Origin: Rhizobium phaseoli
GTDB lineage: Bacteria; Pseudomonadota; Alphaproteobacteria; Rhizobiales; Rhizobiaceae
DNA length: 64,000 nt
NCBI RefSeq assembly: GCF_003985125.1
Contig: NZ_ML133584.1
Coordinates: forward strand, 47,035 to 111,034
Reading direction: 5' to 3'
Positions 15,856 to 25,249 of this stretch are shown here, in pieces. Made by a program: the position numbers and the translations under genes. The notes beneath the pieces were generated by a model that was not told the origin of the DNA, did no database searches, and worked only from the letters and a program-made list of their open reading frames with translations. Within the stretch, counting starts at the first letter, position 1, and each line of letters opens with the position of its first letter.

Positions 15856-16932
15856 ATGAGCCAGGACATACAAATCGAACTCTCGGGCGTCGAGAAGCAC
15901 TACGGCGCCTTTCACGCGCTCAAGAACGTCAACCTTTCAATTCCCAAGGGCACGTTCGTGGCGCTGGTCGGTCCGTCCGGATGCGGCAAGTCCACGTTGC
16001 TCCGTTCGCTTGCCGGGCTGGAAAGAATTACCGGCGGCACGCTGAAGATTGCCGGCAAGGTGATGAACGACGTGCCGCCGCGGGCACGCGATATCGCCAT
16101 GGTTTTTCAGAGTTACGCCCTCTATCCGCATATGACGGTGGAACAGAACCTGACCTATTCGCTGAAAATGCATGGCGTTCCTAAGGCTGAGGCAAAGCAG
16201 AAGGCGGAGGAAGTCGCGCTCATCACCGGTCTTTCCCGGCTGCTCGACCGTTATCCGCGCCAGCTTTCCGGGGGCCAACGGCAGCGCGTCGCCATGGGCC
16301 GCGCGATTATCCGCAACCCTCAGGCCTTCCTGTTCGACGAGCCGCTTTCCAACCTCGATGCTGCGCTGCGTGTCTCGATGCGCAAGGAAATCCGCGCCCT
16401 GCACGACCGGCTGGGCGCTACCTTCGTTTACGTCACGCATGACCAGGTCGAAGCGATGACGATGGCCGACCACGTGGTGGTGATGCGCGACGGCGTGATC
16501 GAACAGCAGGGGGCGCCGCTCGAGCTTTACGATCGGCCGGCCAACCGCTTCGTTGCCGGTTTCATCGGTTCACCGGCGATGAATTTCATTCCGGCAATCG
16601 TCGCGGAAGACGGCAAGAGCCTGATCCTGGATTTCGGCGCGGTGAAGCAGACACTTGCCATCAACCGCGCCATCGAGCCTGGGCGCAAGCTCGTCGCGGG
16701 TGTCAGGCCTGAACATATCGAGGTTGTCGCTCCCGGGCAGGGCAGCTTCGACGTCCCGATTGCCTTCGTCGAATCGACCGGCTCTTCGACCTTCATCGTC
16801 GCGGCGACCGAGCCGGAACTGACGATCGTCGAGACTCGCCGCGACCGGGTTAAGGCGGGAGACATGATTGGCCTCTCGGTCGATCCGGCTCAGATCCATC
16901 TCTTCGATGCATCGACGGACCGATTGACATAA
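15856..16932 (+). CDS. Sugar ABC transporter ATP-binding protein (UgpC/MalK type)
   Basis: The 358-residue ATPase has Walker A GPSGCGKST at residues 39-47, Q-loop MVFQSYALYPHM, signature QLSGGQRQRVAMGRA, Walker B AFLFDEPLSNLDA and switch VTHDQVEAMTMAD, followed by a C-terminal TOBE-type domain (VRPEHIEV). Start chosen at 15856 (MSQDIQIEL); an upstream ATG at 15832 in frame adds eight residues. It completes the importer. Because MalK-type ATPases can serve several importers, it might also energise the orphan transporter at 36032-39107 (inference). Confidence 0.93.
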   Translation: MSQDIQIELSGVEKHYGAFHALKNVNLSIPKGTFVALVGPSGCGKSTLLRSLAGLERITGGTLKIAGKVMNDVPPRARDIAMVFQSYALYPHMTVEQNLTYSLKMHGVPKAEAKQKAEEVALITGLSRLLDRYPRQLSGGQRQRVAMGRAIIRNPQAFLFDEPLSNLDAALRVSMRKEIRALHDRLGATFVYVTHDQVEAMTMADHVVVMRDGVIEQQGAPLELYDRPANRFVAGFIGSPAMNFIPAIVAEDGKSLILDFGAVKQTLAINRAIEPGRKLVAGVRPEHIEVVAPGQGSFDVPIAFVESTGSSTFIVAATEPELTIVETRRDRVKAGDMIGLSVDPAQIHLFDASTDRLT

Positions 16933-17041
16933 CAACCGGTGGACAGGGGCGACGGTCAGCTTCATAAAGCCATCATCGCCCTGGCGAAGGGACTGTCTCC
17001 GCACAAGTCACTCCGTCCCATCTGCAGCATCCGGATTTTTC

Positions 17042-17875
17042 ATGGCATCCTCCCTGATATCAGCGCGTCTTTCACCGACCGCGTCATCCCGCCTTGTCGT
17101 GCTTGCTGAAGCTGTAGTGAAGGCGGGCGAAACCGCCCGCGTCTCGCTGCGGCGGCGAACCTCTCGGGAGATGCTCGCCAAGGCGCCACGTGACTATCAG
17201 ACCGAGATCGATGTCGCCGTCGAGCGGATCATCGTCGACGAAATGACCAAGGCCTTTCCTGATTATGCCATCCAGGGCGAGGAAGCCGTCGGCAACCGCA
17301 CGGCCGGGCCCGACGCGCCGATCATCTACATCGACCCGATCGACGGCACCACCAATTATGCCTGGGGCGTCCCGCATTTTGGCATGACGATCGCAATCGC
17401 CGAAGGCCGCAGTCTGGTGGCCGGCGTCGTCTATGACGCCATGCAGGACGAGCTGTTCAGCGCCGAGCGCGGCGGCGGCGCCTATCTCGATGGCGAGCGT
17501 ATCCGCTGCGCCGATGTCGGCGACATCGAGAACGTGCTCATCGGTGCCGGGCTGCCGGTCCCCGGTCAGGTCAAGGCGGTGGCGGAAGAGACTTATTTCG
17601 ACGCGATTAAACGCCTGATGGCCAACACGGCTGGCGTCCGCCGCCTTGGCTCGGCGGCTTTGTCGATCGCCTATGTCGCCTGCGGCCGGCTGGACGGCTT
17701 CTTCGAGGATGGGCTTTCGATCCATGATTTCGGCGCATCGGCGCTGATGGTCGAAGAGGCGGGCGGCATCGTCACCCGTTTTTCCGGCGCCGAAGTCGAC
17801 GGGAAGGGCGATATCCTCGCCGCCAGCAAGGCATTGCATCCCTGGCTCAAGCAAGGCTTTCAAGGCAAAGCCTGA
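17042..17875 (+). CDS. Inositol monophosphatase family phosphatase
   Basis: The 277-residue protein has IMPase motifs GEEAVG, YIDPIDGTTNYAWG and IHDFGASALMVEEAGG. In the last one the usual Trp before the metal-binding Asp is His. It lies 109 bases after the ATPase gene and may be the last gene of the sugar operon. The family dephosphorylates inositol-1-phosphate and other sugar or polyol phosphates. It is distinct from the IMPase at 1266-2087, so the window holds two such phosphatases, each beside an uptake system. Confidence 0.9.
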   Translation: MASSLISARLSPTASSRLVVLAEAVVKAGETARVSLRRRTSREMLAKAPRDYQTEIDVAVERIIVDEMTKAFPDYAIQGEEAVGNRTAGPDAPIIYIDPIDGTTNYAWGVPHFGMTIAIAEGRSLVAGVVYDAMQDELFSAERGGGAYLDGERIRCADVGDIENVLIGAGLPVPGQVKAVAEETYFDAIKRLMANTAGVRRLGSAALSIAYVACGRLDGFFEDGLSIHDFGASALMVEEAGGIVTRFSGAEVDGKGDILAASKALHPWLKQGFQGKA

Positions 17876-18009
17876 TCGTTTTGACCCGGCAGCGACATAG
17901 ATCTCAGCGTCATCTTCAATGGGCGGTGATAGCGAGACTGCGTTCATGGCGCCTCTTATGGAAATTGGCGGCGGGAGACACTATCTTTGGGCAAACAAGG
18001 AGACACCCA

Positions 18010-18519
18010 ATGACCGAAGAACGTGCAGTGCTCGCCGGTGGCTGCTTCTGGGGCATGCAGGACCTCATCCGCCGCTATAAAGGCGTGATCTCGACCCGCG
18101 TCGGCTATACCGGCGGCGACGTGCCGAACGCCACCTACCGCAACCACGGAACTCATGCCGAGGCGATCGAGATCATCTTCGATCCAGCCCGGATCAGCTA
18201 TCGGGAAATCCTCGAATTCTTCTTCCAGATCCACGATCCGACCACGCGCAATCGCCAGGGCAACGACGTCGGCACGAGCTACCGCTCGGCGATCTTCTAC
18301 ACCAGCCCTGAGCAGGAGCGTGTCGCCAAAGAAACGATCGCCGATGTCGACGCATCGGGCCTCTGGCCCGGCAAGGTCGTCACCGAAGTCGTGCCTGTCA
18401 GCGATTTCTGGGAGGCAGAACCCGAGCATCAGGATTATCTCGAACGTATCCCGAACGGCTACACCTGCCATTTCGTCCGGCCCGGCTGGAAGCTGCCGGC
18501 CCGCCAGAAGATCGCCTGA
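18010..18519 (+). CDS. msrA: Peptide-methionine (S)-S-oxide reductase MsrA
   Basis: The 169-residue protein has the catalytic GGCFWG motif with Cys at residue 12, then YTGG, NHGTHAEAIEI and YRSAIFY, all standard in MsrA. The enzyme repairs oxidised methionine in the cytoplasm with thioredoxin as reductant. Start at 18010 is supported by AAGGAG 9 bases upstream; the frame is open further upstream without a better start. It converges on the hydrolase gene, with a hairpin at 18530-18561 between. Confidence 0.96.
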   Translation: MTEERAVLAGGCFWGMQDLIRRYKGVISTRVGYTGGDVPNATYRNHGTHAEAIEIIFDPARISYREILEFFFQIHDPTTRNRQGNDVGTSYRSAIFYTSPEQERVAKETIADVDASGLWPGKVVTEVVPVSDFWEAEPEHQDYLERIPNGYTCHFVRPGWKLPARQKIA

Positions 18520-18529
18520 GCAATTCATG

Positions 18530-18561
18530 CATGCATGCCGGACGCAACGCCGGCATGCATG
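18530..18561. terminator. Hairpin between convergent msrA and hydrolase genes
   Basis: A perfect 12-base-pair inverted repeat, CATGCATGCCGG (18530-18541) and CCGGCATGCATG (18550-18561), encloses an 8-base loop. It lies 10 bases after the msrA stop and 14 bases from the hydrolase stop, so it could end both transcripts. No clear T-run follows on either strand. Confidence 0.55.
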
Positions 18562-18575
18562 GCGCGTTCAGCCGT

Positions 18576-19484
18576 TTAGCCGCCAGGCCCGGACGCAGTG
18601 TGATCGGCAATGACGCGCACCATCTCGTCAATATCGCGATCGTGAATTTCGTGGCCTCCACCGGCAATCCGGTGCAGTCGCGCGTTCGGCACGGCCTGAG
18701 TGAATGCCTCTGCGTGCTCGATCGGGAAGAGCGGATCGGCTGTGCCATGGATTGCGAGAACCGGCGCCTCGATATTGGACGCATGCAGCGTGGCGGCCTC
18801 GTCCCCACTCGACAGCATGAAATGGTTGGTCGCACTGATAAAGGAGGTGGCACGGCCCATGTCACGCGCGATCAGGATGCTCGACGCCTCGGCATCGTGC
18901 GGATGCCTGGTGCCGGCCAGCATGGCTGAATCGCGACGCATGAAATCGGCAATGGCTCCGAGGTCCGACCAGTCGATGCGCTCGGCAGCGGCGGAATGTT
19001 CCTTGTAAGCCTTGGTCGAAGAGGGCAGGCCGTCTATCCCGATCGGCGAGGTGCTGATCAGGATGAGGGTCAGTACACGCCGAGGGTGGCGCAATGCGGC
19101 CTCTTGCGCGACGAAACCGCCCATCGACATGCCCACAAGATGCGCGGCTCCAATCCCATAGCCATCGAGAACGGCGATGGCGTCTTCCGACAGGTCGCCA
19201 AACGAATAGCCGGGCTCGCCCGGCGCGTAATGGGTGGAGAGACCGGTGTCACGCTGGTCGTAGCGGATGACGTAGCGGCCCTGGGCGGCAAGTTCCTCAC
19301 AGAACCGTTCCGGCCACCACAGCATCGACGACATCACTCCCATGATCAGCAGGACAGGTGCGCCGGCCGGGTCGCCGAAAGCCTGGGTCTGCAGTTTCGC
19401 ACCTGTGAGTTCGACGATCTTATCAGTGACGAGTATTGATCCGGTCGTTTCGATGGCCTCAATCACCTGGTTGCAGACTGCCAC
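18576..19484 (-). CDS. Alpha/beta hydrolase
   Basis: The protein has the alpha/beta hydrolase pattern: VLLIMGVMSSMLWW (oxyanion region), IRYDQRDTGLS, nucleophile elbow GMSMGGFVAQ, Asp in HGTADPLFP and a final GGGHEIHD. Start proposed at GTG 19484 (302 residues) because GGTGGAGAG lies just upstream and because this leaves a 21-base palindrome in the intergenic region. An ATG at 19589 is also in frame, but it would place the start almost on that of the divergent methyltransferase gene. The substrate is unknown; relatives include esterases and aclacinomycin methylesterase-like enzymes. Confidence 0.82.
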   Translation of the reverse strand: MAVCNQVIEAIETTGSILVTDKIVELTGAKLQTQAFGDPAGAPVLLIMGVMSSMLWWPERFCEELAAQGRYVIRYDQRDTGLSTHYAPGEPGYSFGDLSEDAIAVLDGYGIGAAHLVGMSMGGFVAQEAALRHPRRVLTLILISTSPIGIDGLPSSTKAYKEHSAAAERIDWSDLGAIADFMRRDSAMLAGTRHPHDAEASSILIARDMGRATSFISATNHFMLSSGDEAATLHASNIEAPVLAIHGTADPLFPIEHAEAFTQAVPNARLHRIAGGGHEIHDRDIDEMVRVIADHTASGPGG

Positions 19485-19529
19485 TACTCTCCACCTTGCA
19501 TAACTGATCCTAATATGCAATCTGTTTCG

Positions 19530-19550
19530 CATCACATGCCGCGTGTGATG
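19530..19550. promoter_or_regulatory. Palindrome between divergent hydrolase and methyltransferase genes
   Basis: CATCACA (19530-19536) and TGTGATG (19544-19550) are perfect 7-base inverted arms around TGCCGCG. The site lies 40 bases before the methyltransferase ATG and 46 bases before the proposed hydrolase GTG, as expected of an operator shared by a divergent pair. The binding protein is unknown, and no regulator gene adjoins. Confidence 0.45.
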
Positions 19551-19590
19551 GCCGCTTGGACTGCCCATCGAGCGAAGCAGGGGAAGCATA

Positions 19591-20370
19591 ATGGCCTTGG
19601 ATCGTGCCGACTTTTACGATGCGGAATTGGCGAGACACAATCAGCGCCTCAGGATTGCCGCCGGCGTCGGCCGGGGTGATCGCGTGCTCGATATCGGCTG
19701 CGGTGCAGGGCAAACGACGCGCGAGGCCGCCCGCGCCGCACCGCAAGGAGAAGCGGTCGGGGTCGACGTTTCGGCTGAGATGCTCGAGGTCGCAAGACAA
19801 CGGAGTACCGCGGAAGGTTTGCGAAATGTGGTATTCGAGCAGGCGGACGCACAGTTCCACGCCTTCCTGCCGGCCAGTTTCGACCTCTGCATCAGCCGGT
19901 TCGGCGTGATGTTTTTTGCCGATCCGGCGGCGGCATTTGCCAATATCGGCCGGGCGATGCGTCCGGGCGGGCGCCTCGTGTGGATGGTGTGGCAGAGCCG
20001 GGAGCGCAACGCCTGGTCCGGCGCCATCCGGCAGGCCCTTGCGCCTGAAACTGCCGTTTCCCCGGGTGCTCCCAATCCGTTTTCTTTGGGCGATCCAACC
20101 GTCGCAACGAAACTTCTCGGCGCAGCAGGCTTTGTCTCGATCGACTTTGCCGAGGTCCGGGAGCCGGTCTTCTACGGATCGAACGTCCAAGCGGCGTTTG
20201 ATGCGCTCATCAGCCTTTATCTTGTGAAGGACGCGCTCGCACAAACCGATGAACCGCCGGACCAGCCGCTGCAGCGACTGCGCGATCTACTGGAGGCGCA
20301 TATGACTCCGGAGGGCGTGTTGTTCGACTCGCAGGCGTGGATCATCACCGCTCGCCGAGCGGCGGAATAG
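19591..20370 (+). CDS. Class I SAM-dependent methyltransferase
   Basis: The 259-residue protein has the SAM-binding motif VLDIGCGAGQTTREAA at about residue 32, GVDVSAEMLEVAR (acidic residue for the ribose) and a later FDLCISRFGVMFFADP and MRPGGRLVWMVWQ. The fold is that of UbiE/COQ5-type methyltransferases, but the substrate cannot be told. It is divergent from the hydrolase gene and 51 bases from the end of the deaminase gene, with which it converges. Confidence 0.9.
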   Translation: MALDRADFYDAELARHNQRLRIAAGVGRGDRVLDIGCGAGQTTREAARAAPQGEAVGVDVSAEMLEVARQRSTAEGLRNVVFEQADAQFHAFLPASFDLCISRFGVMFFADPAAAFANIGRAMRPGGRLVWMVWQSRERNAWSGAIRQALAPETAVSPGAPNPFSLGDPTVATKLLGAAGFVSIDFAEVREPVFYGSNVQAAFDALISLYLVKDALAQTDEPPDQPLQRLRDLLEAHMTPEGVLFDSQAWIITARRAAE

Positions 20371-20421
20371 GCAGAGCCGGGCAGGGCCTTGCCCTTCAAC
20401 GATGGTCAGCGCCGTCACTTC

Positions 20422-21711
20422 TCAATAGCGAGGTATGTAGTCCAGGCCGCCGTCGATCCGGGCCGGACGCCCGTCCAGGAAGAGCTCGCCGATGCGCGGC
20501 GCCGTGCGGGCGACGACTTTGCCGCGGCGGATCACCGCCAGCCGGTTCGGCTTCAGCCGCAACGCCTCGAGCGTGTCGCTCGCCTGGAGGATGACAAGGT
20601 CCGCATTGCATCCTTTCTCCAGGCCATAGCCCGTGAGCCCCATCGTCTTCGCCGAATTGACGGTCAGTGCGTCGAAGATCCTTTTCTTGTCGTCGACGCC
20701 GGCCATCTGGGCGACATGGATCGCCATGTGGCCGACCTCCAGCATGTCGCCGGACCCCATCGAATACCACGGATCCATCACGCAATCGTGCCCGAAGGAG
20801 ACATTCAGCCCGGCATCCATCAGCTCCCGGACCCGGGTCATGCCGCGGCGTTTCGGATAGGTATCGTGCCGGCCCTGCAGCATGATGTTGATCAGCGGAT
20901 TGGGGATCACGTTGATCTCCGCCTCTGCCATCAGCGGGATGAGCTTGGAAACATAATAATTGTCCATCGAATGCATCGAGGTCAGATGCGAGCCGGCGAC
21001 ACGTCCCTGCAGGCCGAAGCGGATGGTTTGGGCGGCCAGCGTCTCGATATGGCGCGAGAGCGGATCGTCGGTTTCGTCGCAATGCATGTCGACCGGCAGG
21101 CCGCGATCGGCGGCGATGCGGCAGAGCGCCTCTACCGATGCCGTGCCGTCGCCCATCGTCCGTTCGAAGTGAGGAATGCCGCCGACGATGTCAACACCCA
21201 TATCGAGCGCCCGGCTGAGCGCGTCGATCGCCCCCGGCGAGCGGTAATAACCGTCCTGGGGAAAGGCGACCAGTTGCAGATCGATATAGGGCCCGACCCT
21301 TTCGCGGACTTCGATCATCGCCTCGACGGTCACCAGTCTGGGATCACTCGTATCGACATGGCTGCGGATGAAAAGCAGGCCTTGCGTGACCGCGAGATCG
21401 CAATAGCGCAGTGCGCGGTCGACCAATTCCTCCTTGGTCACGATCGGTCGCAGCTCCCCCCAGAGCGCAATGCCTTCGAGCAGCGTGCCGGAGGCGTTCA
21501 TCCGCGGCAGCCCGAGCGACAGGGTGGCGTCCATGTGAAAATGCGGATCGACGAAGGGCGGGCTCACCAGCCTGCCGGTTGCGTCGATTTCCTCTGCCGC
21601 CTGCGCCTGCAGATTGCGCTCGACGGCAACGATCCTGCCGCCCTCGATACCGATATCGATGCCGGTTCGGCCATCGGGGAGATTTGCGTTTCTGACGATT
21701 AGATCGAACAT
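20422..21711 (-). CDS. Cytosine deaminase-type amidohydrolase (CodA family)
   Basis: The 429-residue protein aligns well with E. coli cytosine deaminase from memory of that sequence: metal ligands PHFH (His57, His59), HCDE (His210, Glu213) and GHD (Asp309) all fall exactly four residues before the E. coli positions 61, 63, 214, 217 and 313. The AFPQ substrate-binding Gln is kept. The E. coli Asp314 is Cys310 here (GHDCVMDPW), a position known to affect substrate choice. It is the last gene of an operon with a BMP-type importer and an amidase. It probably deaminates a pyrimidine or related ring, but not necessarily cytosine. Confidence 0.88.
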   Translation of the reverse strand: MFDLIVRNANLPDGRTGIDIGIEGGRIVAVERNLQAQAAEEIDATGRLVSPPFVDPHFHMDATLSLGLPRMNASGTLLEGIALWGELRPIVTKEELVDRALRYCDLAVTQGLLFIRSHVDTSDPRLVTVEAMIEVRERVGPYIDLQLVAFPQDGYYRSPGAIDALSRALDMGVDIVGGIPHFERTMGDGTASVEALCRIAADRGLPVDMHCDETDDPLSRHIETLAAQTIRFGLQGRVAGSHLTSMHSMDNYYVSKLIPLMAEAEINVIPNPLINIMLQGRHDTYPKRRGMTRVRELMDAGLNVSFGHDCVMDPWYSMGSGDMLEVGHMAIHVAQMAGVDDKKRIFDALTVNSAKTMGLTGYGLEKGCNADLVILQASDTLEALRLKPNRLAVIRRGKVVARTAPRIGELFLDGRPARIDGGLDYIPRY

Positions 21712-21736
21712 CGGAACCTCTTTGGAAAAGGCGGCT

Positions 21737-22681
21737 TCACCGCTCGCCGCGACGATAGGGCTGCATCAGCGCCTGCGGGACGCGGGCGCGGCGCGCCATG
21801 ATGGCAAGAGCGGCAATGGAAAGGATATAGGGCGTCATCAGGAAAAGCTGATAGGGCACGAGCCCGCTCAGCGCCGTTTGCAGCCGAAGCTGAAAGGCAT
21901 CGAAGAAGGCGAAGAGCAGCGCCCCGAACAGCGCGCGACCCGGCCGCCAGGAGGCGAACACGACAAGCGCGATGCAGATCCAGCCGCGCCCCTGCACCAT
22001 GGTCGGGAAAAAGCTGTTGAACGCCGACAATGTCAGGAAAGCGCCGCCCATTCCCATCAGCGCGCTGCCGATGATGACTGCGCCGTATCGCACCTTCATC
22101 GGATTGATGCCCTGGGCTTCGGCTGCATGTGGATTTTCACCGGTCATGCGGATTGCGAGCCCCACGGGCGTTCGGAAGATGATGTAGGCCATCAGCAGGG
22201 CGATAAGGATCGCAAGATAGGTCGGCGCCGTCTGCGTAAAGAAGGCCGGGCCGATGAACGGCAGCGTCGAGAGACCGGGGATGGCGATCGGCTGAAACGG
22301 CACGATGGTGGGCGGTGTATTGGCAAGCGGCACGATCAGCCGGAAGACATAATAGCTGAAACTGGAAGCAAAGAGCGTGACGCCAAGGCCGGAGACGTGC
22401 TGGGACAGGCCGAGCGTCACCGTCAGCGACGCATGCAGCAGGCCGAAGATACCGCCGGCGACCGCGGCGATCAGCAGGCCGGTCCACAGATCGGCGCCGT
22501 GGTAGACGGAAAGCCAGCCGATCATCGCGCCGAAAGTCATGATGCCTTCGATGCCGAGATTGAGCACGCCGGCCCGTTCGCAGAGCAAAGCGCCGAGCGT
22601 GCCGAAAATCAGCGGCGTGGCGATCCGCAGTACTGCCGCCCAGAGCCCGGCGGAGGCGATGATATCGAACAGCTGCGTCAT
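21737..22681 (-). CDS. ABC transporter permease (BMP/nucleoside type, second permease)
   Basis: The 314-residue membrane protein has about eight hydrophobic segments and the family motif ATPLIFGTLGALLCERAGVLNLGIEGIM near the start, typical of YufQ/NupQ-like permeases that import nucleosides with a BMP-family binding protein. Its start overlaps the stop of the first permease gene (ATGA). The deaminase gene follows after 25 bases. Confidence 0.92.
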   Translation of the reverse strand: MTQLFDIIASAGLWAAVLRIATPLIFGTLGALLCERAGVLNLGIEGIMTFGAMIGWLSVYHGADLWTGLLIAAVAGGIFGLLHASLTVTLGLSQHVSGLGVTLFASSFSYYVFRLIVPLANTPPTIVPFQPIAIPGLSTLPFIGPAFFTQTAPTYLAILIALLMAYIIFRTPVGLAIRMTGENPHAAEAQGINPMKVRYGAVIIGSALMGMGGAFLTLSAFNSFFPTMVQGRGWICIALVVFASWRPGRALFGALLFAFFDAFQLRLQTALSGLVPYQLFLMTPYILSIAALAIMARRARVPQALMQPYRRGER

Positions 22682-23727
22682 CGCCTTATCCTGTATTGGG
22701 TGAAGAACAATGCGATCAGCATCGTCAGTAGCGACAGCGCCACCGTGACGTCGGCAATATAGGTCGGGATGCCGAGGCCCCGGCTCATGCCGTCGGCGCC
22801 GACGAACATCGTGGCCGTGAAAATGGCGGCGAAGACGACGCCGAGCGGATTGAGATTGGCAAGCATCGCCACCACGATGCCGGCGTAGCCGAAACCGGGC
22901 GACAGGTCGGTCGTGACGTAACCCTTGACGCCCATCACCTCGATCGCTCCCGCAAGCCCTGCAAGCCCACCGGAGAGACAGGCAATCTTCACCAGTGTTC
23001 TTCCGAGCGGCACACCAGCAAAAACCGCACCGGCAGGATTGAGGCCGGCGGCGCGCGACTGCATGCCAAACACGGTGCGGGACTGGACGAAGTGAACGAC
23101 GATCGCCAGCACGATCGCGATCGCAAAACCGATATGCAGGCGCGAACGGGCGATCAGCTTCGGCAGCATGGCATGATCGCTGACGGATTGCGACTGCGGC
23201 CAGCCGAAGGCGAGCGGATCCTTGAGAACCCCGTCGATCAGCATCGAGACGAAAAGCACGGCGATGAAATTCATCAGCAGGCTGGTGACGACCTCATCGA
23301 CGGAAAAGCGCAGTCTCAGCCACAGCGGGAGCAAGATCAGCACCATGCCGGCGATCGCACCGATCAGCAGCAGCAGCGGAATGAGAATGGGTGCCGGAAG
23401 AGTGCCGAGCAGTTTCGAGCTTGCCGCCGCAACGGCGATGGCGCCGAGATAGAACTGGCCCTCGGCGCCGATATTCCAGAGCCGCGCGCGAAAGGCGACG
23501 GCGGCGGCAAGTCCGGTCAGCATCAGCGGCGTTGCCCGCGTCAGTGTCTCGGTCGCCGAAAGCCGCGAGCCGAAGGCGCCGGTCAGGATGCGCCAATAGG
23601 CGTCGAGAACAGGCGCGCCGGCGATCGAGATCAGGATGCCGGCCAGCGCCAGTGCCGCGATGATGGCGATGACGGGTGTGGCGATCAGCAGGTAAAACGG
23701 GCGGTGCTCGCGGCGCTCAAATCGCAT
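22678..23727 (-). CDS. ABC transporter permease (BMP/nucleoside type, first permease)
   Basis: The 349-residue membrane protein is YufP/NupP-like: an N-terminal helix, TRATPLMLTGLAAAVAFRARLWNIGAEGQ-type motif around residue 65 (LWNIGAEGQFYLGAI), and multiple further helices. It overlaps the end of the ATPase gene by 11 bases and the next permease gene by ATGA. Confidence 0.92.
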   Translation of the reverse strand: MRFERREHRPFYLLIATPVIAIIAALALAGILISIAGAPVLDAYWRILTGAFGSRLSATETLTRATPLMLTGLAAAVAFRARLWNIGAEGQFYLGAIAVAAASSKLLGTLPAPILIPLLLLIGAIAGMVLILLPLWLRLRFSVDEVVTSLLMNFIAVLFVSMLIDGVLKDPLAFGWPQSQSVSDHAMLPKLIARSRLHIGFAIAIVLAIVVHFVQSRTVFGMQSRAAGLNPAGAVFAGVPLGRTLVKIACLSGGLAGLAGAIEVMGVKGYVTTDLSPGFGYAGIVVAMLANLNPLGVVFAAIFTATMFVGADGMSRGLGIPTYIADVTVALSLLTMLIALFFTQYRIRR

Positions 23728-25249
23728 GATCGGCCTCGCGGGTTTCTTGCCATTCGCCGGCCATCATCAGCCCCAGCCTGCGGGCGTCGGCGCCGTCGGC
23801 GTTGACGGGCGGCGACAGGCGGCCGCCGACGATCGCCTGTATGCGGTCTGCGAGCGCGATCACCTCGTCGAGATCCTCCGAAATCAGCAGCACCGCAGTC
23901 CCCTGCCGGCGGGCTTCGAGCAGACGCGCATGCACGGCGGCAACCGCACCTTCGTCGAGGCCGCGCGCAGGCTGCGCCGCGATCAGGATGCGCGGCCGCC
24001 GATAGAGACTGCGCCCGAGAATGAGCTTCTGCATATTGCCGCCGGAAAGCAGCCGGGTGCGAATGGCCGGGCCGCCGCCGCGAACGTCGAAGCCGTCGAT
24101 GATTTCCCTGGCGAAAGCGATGCCGGCCTTGCGGTTGACGAGACCGTGGCGCGAGAAGGCCGGCGAGGCGATGCGCTCCAGTACGGCGTTTTCCCAGATC
24201 GCCATTTCGCCGATCACGCCCTCATGGTTGCGGTCCTCGGGAATGCGGCCGATGCCGGCGTCGACAACATCGGCGACGCCAAGATTGCCGACCACTTCGC
24301 CGAACAGCCTGAGATCGCCGCTGCCGCGCGCCAGCGTGCCGGAAAGAAGATGCGCCAACGCCGCCTGGCCGTTGCCGGAAACGCCGATAATGCCGAGGAT
24401 CTCTCCCTGGTGCAGCCGAAAGCTGATCGATTTCAGCCGATCGATGCCGCCGGTTCGCACGGTCACGCCTGAAGCCTCGAGTGCAACGGCGCCGGGTGTC
24501 GACGGTTCGCGAACGGGCCGCGTTACGCGGTGCCCGACCATCAGCTCGGCAAGCTCCGCCTTGCTGGTTTCCGATGCCCTGCGCTCGGCGACCATCCTGC
24601 CAGCGCGCAGCACGACGATGCGGTCTGCCGCCGCCATCACTTCGTCGAGTTTGTGCGAGATGAAGATCAGCGACAGGCCCTGGCGGGCCATCTCCTTCAG
24701 CGTCGTGAACAGCCGCTCGGCTTCGATATTGGTCAGCACCGCCGTCGGCTCATCGAGGATCAGGATGCGGGCATCGCTGTGAAGCGCCTTGAGGATCTCC
24801 ACCCGCTGCTGCTCGCCGACGGAAAGGTCGCCGAGGCGGGCATCCGGATCGACCTGAAGGCCGAAGCGCTCTGAAATCGCCAGGAGCTTCTTCCGCGCCG
24901 CCGATGTCGCCGAGCGCCAGGACCACAGCGCCTCCGTGCCGGTCATGACATTTTCGAGGACGGTCAGATTGGGCGCCAGCGAGAAATGCTGATGCACCAT
25001 GCCGACGCCGGCGCGGATCGCCGCGCGCGGCTTGCCCTGCGGCAACTCGGCGCCGTCGATCAGAATTCGCCCGGCATCCGGCACATAGTGGCCGAAAAGG
25101 ATGCTCATCAGCGTGGTCTTGCCCGCGCCGTTCTCGCCGAGCAGGGCGACGACCTCGCCCCTGGCCAGCGTCATGGAAATATCGTCATTGGCGAGATTGG
25201 CGCCGAAGCGTTTGCTGACGCCGACAATTTCCAGAACAGGCCCGGTCAT
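23717..25249 (-). CDS. ABC transporter ATP-binding protein with two ATPase domains (BMP/nucleoside type)
   Basis: The 510-residue protein has two nucleotide-binding domains. The first has Walker A GENGAGKTT, signature LSVGEQQRVEI and Walker B ILILDEPTAVL. The second has the degenerate Walker A GVSGNGQAAL and signature LLSGGNMQKLI, usual in RbsA/YufO-like ATPases. The ATG at 25249 overlaps the amidase stop (ATGA); the frame is open 300 bases further upstream but only inside the amidase gene. It energises the two permeases that follow. Confidence 0.93.
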   Translation of the reverse strand: MTGPVLEIVGVSKRFGANLANDDISMTLARGEVVALLGENGAGKTTLMSILFGHYVPDAGRILIDGAELPQGKPRAAIRAGVGMVHQHFSLAPNLTVLENVMTGTEALWSWRSATSAARKKLLAISERFGLQVDPDARLGDLSVGEQQRVEILKALHSDARILILDEPTAVLTNIEAERLFTTLKEMARQGLSLIFISHKLDEVMAAADRIVVLRAGRMVAERRASETSKAELAELMVGHRVTRPVREPSTPGAVALEASGVTVRTGGIDRLKSISFRLHQGEILGIIGVSGNGQAALAHLLSGTLARGSGDLRLFGEVVGNLGVADVVDAGIGRIPEDRNHEGVIGEMAIWENAVLERIASPAFSRHGLVNRKAGIAFAREIIDGFDVRGGGPAIRTRLLSGGNMQKLILGRSLYRRPRILIAAQPARGLDEGAVAAVHARLLEARRQGTAVLLISEDLDEVIALADRIQAIVGGRLSPPVNADGADARRLGLMMAGEWQETREADHAI

